Source: an uncultured Burkholderiales bacterium (lineage in GTDB: Bacteria; Pseudomonadota; Gammaproteobacteria; Burkholderiales; Burkholderiaceae). From it: DNA of 16,403 nucleotides. Both the position numbers and the translations under genes were made by a program. A model generated the notes under the pieces. The model did not search any database. It worked only from the letters and a program-made list of their open reading frames with translations, and had not been told where the DNA came from. This document shows positions 13,334-16,403 of the stretch, piece after piece (position 1 is the first letter of the stretch; each line of letters starts with the position of its first letter). The DNA lies in assembly GCA_903845315.1 (NCBI GenBank), contig CAIMWY010000202.1:1-16403 (forward strand), given 5' to 3'.

Positions 13334-15691
13334 ATGGCCACCGTCAAAGTCAGTTCCGAGCTGCTGGATAAGTTCAAAAGCCACATGGACGCCGATGAAT
13401 TCGGCAGCCCGGATTCAATCACTCTCACACCCGCTTTGGTGCTGGCGGTTGCTTTGCTGTACATGATGGCTTCTGACGGAGAGATTGAAGAGGCAGAAAG
13501 CAGCCAACTCCAATCCGTAGTGGGCAACAACGACGAGTTGCTGAGCTGCGCACTGTCTTATGTGCAGTCTGTGTCGATCGAGGCATTTCTTGAAAAAGCC
13601 CCTGAGGTTTTGAGCCAGAAAGATAAGCTGTGCATTTTGGTCAATGTCTTCGATTCTTTGCTGGCCGATGGCCGCGCAGATCAAGAAGAGTTGGACCTTT
13701 TTCACCTAATGCGCAATGCATTCGGCGTAAATGAAAGCATATTCAAAACTCACATTCAAGTCATCACGCTCAAAAATGACAAATCTGTTCTGGGGTCGTT
13801 TCAAGATATAAAAGAAGGCGACCAGCAGGTCACACCCCATCTGGCTTTGGCTGTGGCGGTGCTCTACATGATGAGCGCCGATGGTGCCATTGGACCAGAA
13901 GAAATTGGGCAACTCGAGGCTGTGATTGGCGAGTTCGTGGGCTTGCAAAAAGTTGCATTGACCTATGTGCGCAAAGTCAAACGGGTCGAATTTTTTAAAA
14001 CCGTTAGTCAATCACTATCAGCGAAGCAAAAACTTTGCATTCTCACCAATGTGTGCGACTCGATGATGTCCGATGGCACAGTGGCGGTGGCGGAGGACAA
14101 GTTATTTGTCAGCATGGTGGCTGCGTTTGGTTTGCAACTCAATGACTTTGACAAGTACCATGAAGTTCTCGAAGTCAAAAACATCAGGCCTTTTGATACC
14201 AGCAAATTCAAAAGCCACACCAACCGTAAGCTAGCGGCGGGGGCTAAGGCTGAAGACGGTGAAATCTTTGAAGCGCAAGGTGCGGCCTCCGAGTTGGGCA
14301 TTGAGGTGCGTCGTACCATGCACGACAACATCGACAGTGTGCAACATGATTTTGGATCTGAAGAAAACATTCTTCAGGTCAGCCACAACGCCACAGATGA
14401 CCTCAACATTCAGCAGGTAACGGGCAATGGTGGCGGTGAGCAGAATGTTCAACAGGTTAGCAACGATGCCTTGGGCGTCAACCTTCAGCAAGTCAATAAC
14501 GACGCCTTAGGTGCAAACCTTCAGCAAGTCAATGGTGAACCAGCAAATAGCAATGCGGCTGAATGGATTGCTGGTGCTGCAAACGTTGTCAATCGACAGG
14601 CCTTGGATGCGGGCGCAGAAAAAACCGAGCGCCAGCGTCTTGAGCAGGACCGCCAAAGCGCTAATGTGCAAACTTTGGATGTGGCAACTGCGGCTCAAAA
14701 TCGTCAAGCACTCGAGGCTGGGGCATTGGGTAACAACCCCGCGTTGATAGATGCCAATACGGCCACTGACCATCTCGAAACACTTCCCCCTGAAGCACGG
14801 GTGAAGAATTTATTTCAAGACATTGAGGTGCTGAGCCGTCAACTAGATGATTTTGAGTCCAAGAACAAAACGCTGCTGGAGCTTGCCCGTCGCGCCAGAG
14901 CGCAAGAGGAGGCCAATCAGCAAGCCTTGATCAATCAGCAACTGGCTGACAACGCCATTGCCTTGGCGCAGGCTGCGTCGGCGCAGACCCTGGGGGTGGC
15001 CAAAGAGCATGAGCAGTCCAACTTGCAGGGCATCGGAGCGCAAGCGCTGACAAGCAATCGCCAGCCCCTTGGAACGCCGTTGGAGTCTGCTGCCAACCAA
15101 GCCCCAATAAGCAAAGAGCCCATCACTGACAAAGTGATTGGATCGTCGCAAAGCAAATCGTCACAAGCCTTGGGTGCGCCCAAGGAGCACTTGCAGTCCA
15201 ACCTGCAAGACATAGGCATTGAAGTTTTGAAGGGCAATCGTCAACTTATCAACGGGACCTCTGATGCACGTGATTTGGCGCTTTCGGGTGCGGCGCCAAT
15301 TCCTGAGATGGCACGCGCGGTCACAGCTGATGCATTGTCTCAATCTGCGGTGCAAGGCAGATCTGCAGGCAATGCTGGTGAGCAAGCAAGTACCGATACC
15401 ATCGCAACACCCATGAACTCAATCAGTTCAGATGCAGCATCTGGATCGGCTGGATCGACTGGGCCGCAAAGTGCACGCGGCGTGCATGTGTTGTTGGCGC
15501 ACTCAGCGCGCGCGCGCCATGATTTCAAGGTGCATGTGAAGCTGATGGTCACGTTCTTTGTGCTCTCATTTTGGACTTCCAACATTGCGGCCATCTACCC
15601 CGTCAAGCAACGCATGGTGTCTGGCAGCTTGGTGCGCATTCAAATCGCGGCACCAGACGCCCCGGTTGTTGAAAGTTTGGGTGGGCTTTAA
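13334..15691 (+). CDS. Tandem TerB-like domain protein with repeat linker and C-terminal membrane anchor
   Basis: This is a 785-residue protein of unknown function. Two TerB-like helical domains (about 30-150 and 165-283) are clear internal duplicates: each has LALAVAVLYMM-like helices, an acidic (S/A)DG motif (ASDGEIEEAE, SADGAIGPEE), a KLCIL helix, then a second ADG or SDG loop and an A-F-G turn. TerB folds are linked to tellurite/phage stress modules, with acidic metal-binding sites. Residues about 346-480 are degenerate 12-13 residue repeats (LQQVNNDALGAN type). A likely coiled coil covers 488-548. A duplicated block follows (549-582 and 609-642), then a low-complexity stretch. Basic HSARARHDFKVHVK precedes a single hydrophobic helix (about 737-755) and a 30-residue tail. 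There is no N-terminal signal, so the TerB part should stay in the cytoplasm. The ATG at 13334 has no clear ribosome site. It likely forms a unit with the two-component system. Confidence 0.85.
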   Translation: MATVKVSSELLDKFKSHMDADEFGSPDSITLTPALVLAVALLYMMASDGEIEEAESSQLQSVVGNNDELLSCALSYVQSVSIEAFLEKAPEVLSQKDKLCILVNVFDSLLADGRADQEELDLFHLMRNAFGVNESIFKTHIQVITLKNDKSVLGSFQDIKEGDQQVTPHLALAVAVLYMMSADGAIGPEEIGQLEAVIGEFVGLQKVALTYVRKVKRVEFFKTVSQSLSAKQKLCILTNVCDSMMSDGTVAVAEDKLFVSMVAAFGLQLNDFDKYHEVLEVKNIRPFDTSKFKSHTNRKLAAGAKAEDGEIFEAQGAASELGIEVRRTMHDNIDSVQHDFGSEENILQVSHNATDDLNIQQVTGNGGGEQNVQQVSNDALGVNLQQVNNDALGANLQQVNGEPANSNAAEWIAGAANVVNRQALDAGAEKTERQRLEQDRQSANVQTLDVATAAQNRQALEAGALGNNPALIDANTATDHLETLPPEARVKNLFQDIEVLSRQLDDFESKNKTLLELARRARAQEEANQQALINQQLADNAIALAQAASAQTLGVAKEHEQSNLQGIGAQALTSNRQPLGTPLESAANQAPISKEPITDKVIGSSQSKSSQALGAPKEHLQSNLQDIGIEVLKGNRQLINGTSDARDLALSGAAPIPEMARAVTADALSQSAVQGRSAGNAGEQASTDTIATPMNSISSDAASGSAGSTGPQSARGVHVLLAHSARARHDFKVHVKLMVTFFVLSFWTSNIAAIYPVKQRMVSGSLVRIQIAAPDAPVVESLGGL
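14369..14773 (+). repeat. In-gene array of degenerate 12-13 residue repeats
   Basis: Within the TerB-like gene, residues about 346-480 follow a repeated pattern of roughly (L/V/R)Q-x-(L/V)-x(7-8)-N. Examples are VQQVSNDALGVN, LQQVNNDALGAN, RQALDAGAEKTE, VQTLDVATAAQN and RQALEAGALGNN. Two adjacent units are nearly identical in DNA: an 18-bp stretch starting AACCTTCAGC recurs at 14480-14497 and 14516-14533, a 36-bp period. That implies recent duplication of that pair, while the other units have diverged. Confidence 0.75.
14978..15259 (+). repeat. Duplicated 34-residue block in the TerB-like gene
   Basis: Residues 549-582 (14978-15079) and 609-642 (15158-15259) align without gaps over 34 positions, with 18 identities by eye, including KEH, QSNLQ, IG and NRQ. 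Each block is itself made of units in the style of the upstream repeats (AQTLGVAKEHEQSN, LQGIGAQALTSN, RQPLGTP). The same repeat system therefore continues on the far side of the coiled coil. Confidence 0.7.
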
Positions 15692-15757
15692 AACAGGCGG
15701 AGGTGCTTGTTCAGGCTGAACTGAGTCAATGTCATGACCCAGCGAAATCTGCTCAGG

Positions 15758-15988
15758 TCAACTTGCTAATTTGAATATTTCCAATACCGGATTTGGCGTC
15801 AACATCTTCAACGCCTGATGCGGGTGCTGTTGGTTGTAGAAACCGATACAGCCCGATGGCAATTCGGCTCTAAACCTGGGGCGATTCAGAACCGATTCAG
15901 CGGACATCATGTTAGACATCGTTTTCCGTGTCACGCCCATATGCTCAGCAACTTGCTCGCGTGATAGAACTGGTTTTACATAAAGCAT
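15758..15988 (-). pseudogene. Transposase C-terminal remnant joined to an HTH fragment
   Basis: The 76-codon frame is a chimera. Its last part, GFYNQQHPHQALKMLTPNPV, is the C-terminal end of a DDE integrase-core transposase of the IS3/IS481 kind, where a YNxxRPHxALxxxTP motif is standard. The first part, KPVLSREQVAEHMGVTRKTM, is a helix-turn-helix. It resembles the C-terminal winged helix of Fic proteins or a HigA-like antitoxin, and does not belong to the transposase. The HTH reading frame extends upstream of the ATG without a stop for about 17 codons (TFALL, SWRS), so the fragment is older than this ORF. No terminal inverted repeats could be confirmed. The surrounding 15692-16059 shows no intact gene. 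Confidence 0.6.
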
Positions 15989-16059
15989 CAGGAGCGCGAA
16001 TGTCGACCGCCAGCTAAAACACTGGTCTTTTAGGGATTACCCATAACCTGATTCGCAAA

Positions 16060-16092
16060 TCTTGTATACGAGAATGATGTGTCAGTTATAAA
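16060..16092 (+). promoter_or_regulatory. GntR/FCD operator and promoter of the gene at 16102
   Basis: TCTTGTATACGAGA at 16060-16073 is a 14-bp palindrome with one mismatched pair centred on GTATAC. It matches the general FCD-GntR operator form (yGTMTAKACr). A -10-like TATAAA lies at 16087-16092. TTGTAT at 16062-16067, inside the palindrome, could serve as a -35 at 19 bp spacing. The start codon is at 16102, only nine bases after the -10. Autorepression by the downstream regulator is likely. Confidence 0.55.
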
Positions 16093-16101
16093 ATCATCCA
16101 A

Positions 16102-16403
16102 ATGACCACAGCAGCCGAAATCAGCACGCGCATTACCGAATCCGTGATGGCGCAGAAACTTGCCCCTGGCGCCCGACTTGGAGAGCAGCAGTTGGCCGCA
16201 TTATTTAATTGCAGTCGCACCATCGTTCGTGAAGCGTTGATTCGCTTGGCAGCCCGCGGCATCGTCACGGTGAGTAGTCGGCGCGGTTGGTACGTGGTTG
16301 AACTCACGGTGAACGACGCCAGAGAAGCGTTTGAAGCACGCAAAGTCATTGAAATGGGGATGATTCGTCGCACGCAAGAGGTGAGCAAAGCCGGTTTAAA
16401 GCA
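16102..16403 (+). CDS. GntR-family (FCD) transcriptional regulator, 5' part
   Basis: The first 100 codons are in the window and the gene runs off the end. The protein begins MTTAAEISTRITESVMAQKL. The GntR winged helix-turn-helix follows, with APGARLGEQQLAALF, SRTIVREALIRLAARGIV and the wing SRRGWYVVEL. The opening of an FCD effector domain comes next (NDAREAFEARKVIEMGMIRR). It is a different protein from the GntR regulator at 5994-6671. No Shine-Dalgarno sequence precedes the ATG. An in-frame stop at 16075 rules out a longer ATG or GTG start. The operator-like palindrome directly upstream suggests autoregulation; the target genes lie outside the window. Confidence 0.9.
   Translation, partial: MTTAAEISTRITESVMAQKLAPGARLGEQQLAALFNCSRTIVREALIRLAARGIVTVSSRRGWYVVELTVNDAREAFEARKVIEMGMIRRTQEVSKAGLK

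Noticed and set aside
14369..14773. CRISPR-like array suggested by the 36-bp period.
   Set aside because: The repeat lies in frame inside a coding region, units vary, and only two are near-identical; there are no unique spacers or cas genes.
13334..15691. Naming the 785-residue protein a tellurite-resistance protein.
   Set aside because: Only the TerB-like fold is suggested; no other ter genes (terC, terD, terZ) are present and the repeat and membrane parts are foreign to TerB.

Overview
The window looks like chromosomal DNA of a betaproteobacterium, most likely in the Comamonadaceae (Limnohabitans, Rhodoferax or Curvibacter-like). The reasons are the pgeF to phaC-phaA-phaB gene order, the small convergent membrane protein between pgeF and phaC, and the codon style. 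No rRNA, tRNA or CRISPR array was seen. Everything here is read from sequence alone, so family assignments rest on motifs I recognise and not on searches.

Layout. (1) 1-104: start of a fumarylacetoacetate-hydrolase-family gene leaving the window on the minus strand. (2) 151-1137: pgeF, with a convergent small two-helix membrane protein whose 3' end overlaps it by 72 bp. (3) 1242-4955: class I polyhydroxyalkanoate operon phaC-phaA-phaB, closed by a clear hairpin terminator at 4976-5001. (4) 5072-10383: a divergent catabolic block. A GntR/FCD regulator and a PuuE-like deacetylase/amidohydrolase read leftwards. An FAH-family hydrolase, a [2Fe-2S] subunit and a Tat-exported molybdenum hydroxylase subunit read rightwards. 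A perfect 8-bp inverted repeat lies in the shared promoter. The set would suit oxidation, ring opening and hydrolysis of an N-heterocyclic or related compound, but the substrate is unknown. (5) 10455-10965: a FlaG-like orphan gene and a frameshifted 43-codon remnant behind it, both minus strand. (6) 11127-15691: an OmpR-type two-component system followed by a 785-residue protein. (7) 15758-15988: a chimeric transposase/HTH remnant. (8) 16102-end: start of a second GntR/FCD regulator, with a palindromic operator at its promoter.

The most unusual part is region 6. The 785-residue protein has two tandem TerB-like domains, a long linker of degenerate 12-14 residue repeats, a probable coiled coil and one transmembrane helix close to the C-terminus. 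Boxes of the form TGACG-N5-TGYCA followed by a T run lie upstream of the response-regulator gene (one copy) and of the TerB-repeat gene (two copies). They resemble the CusR/CopR type of response-regulator site. This suggests that the two-component system controls both itself and the TerB-repeat protein. The sensor kinase has four cysteines in its predicted periplasmic domain, so a metal or redox signal is plausible. I do not recognise this combination as a described system.
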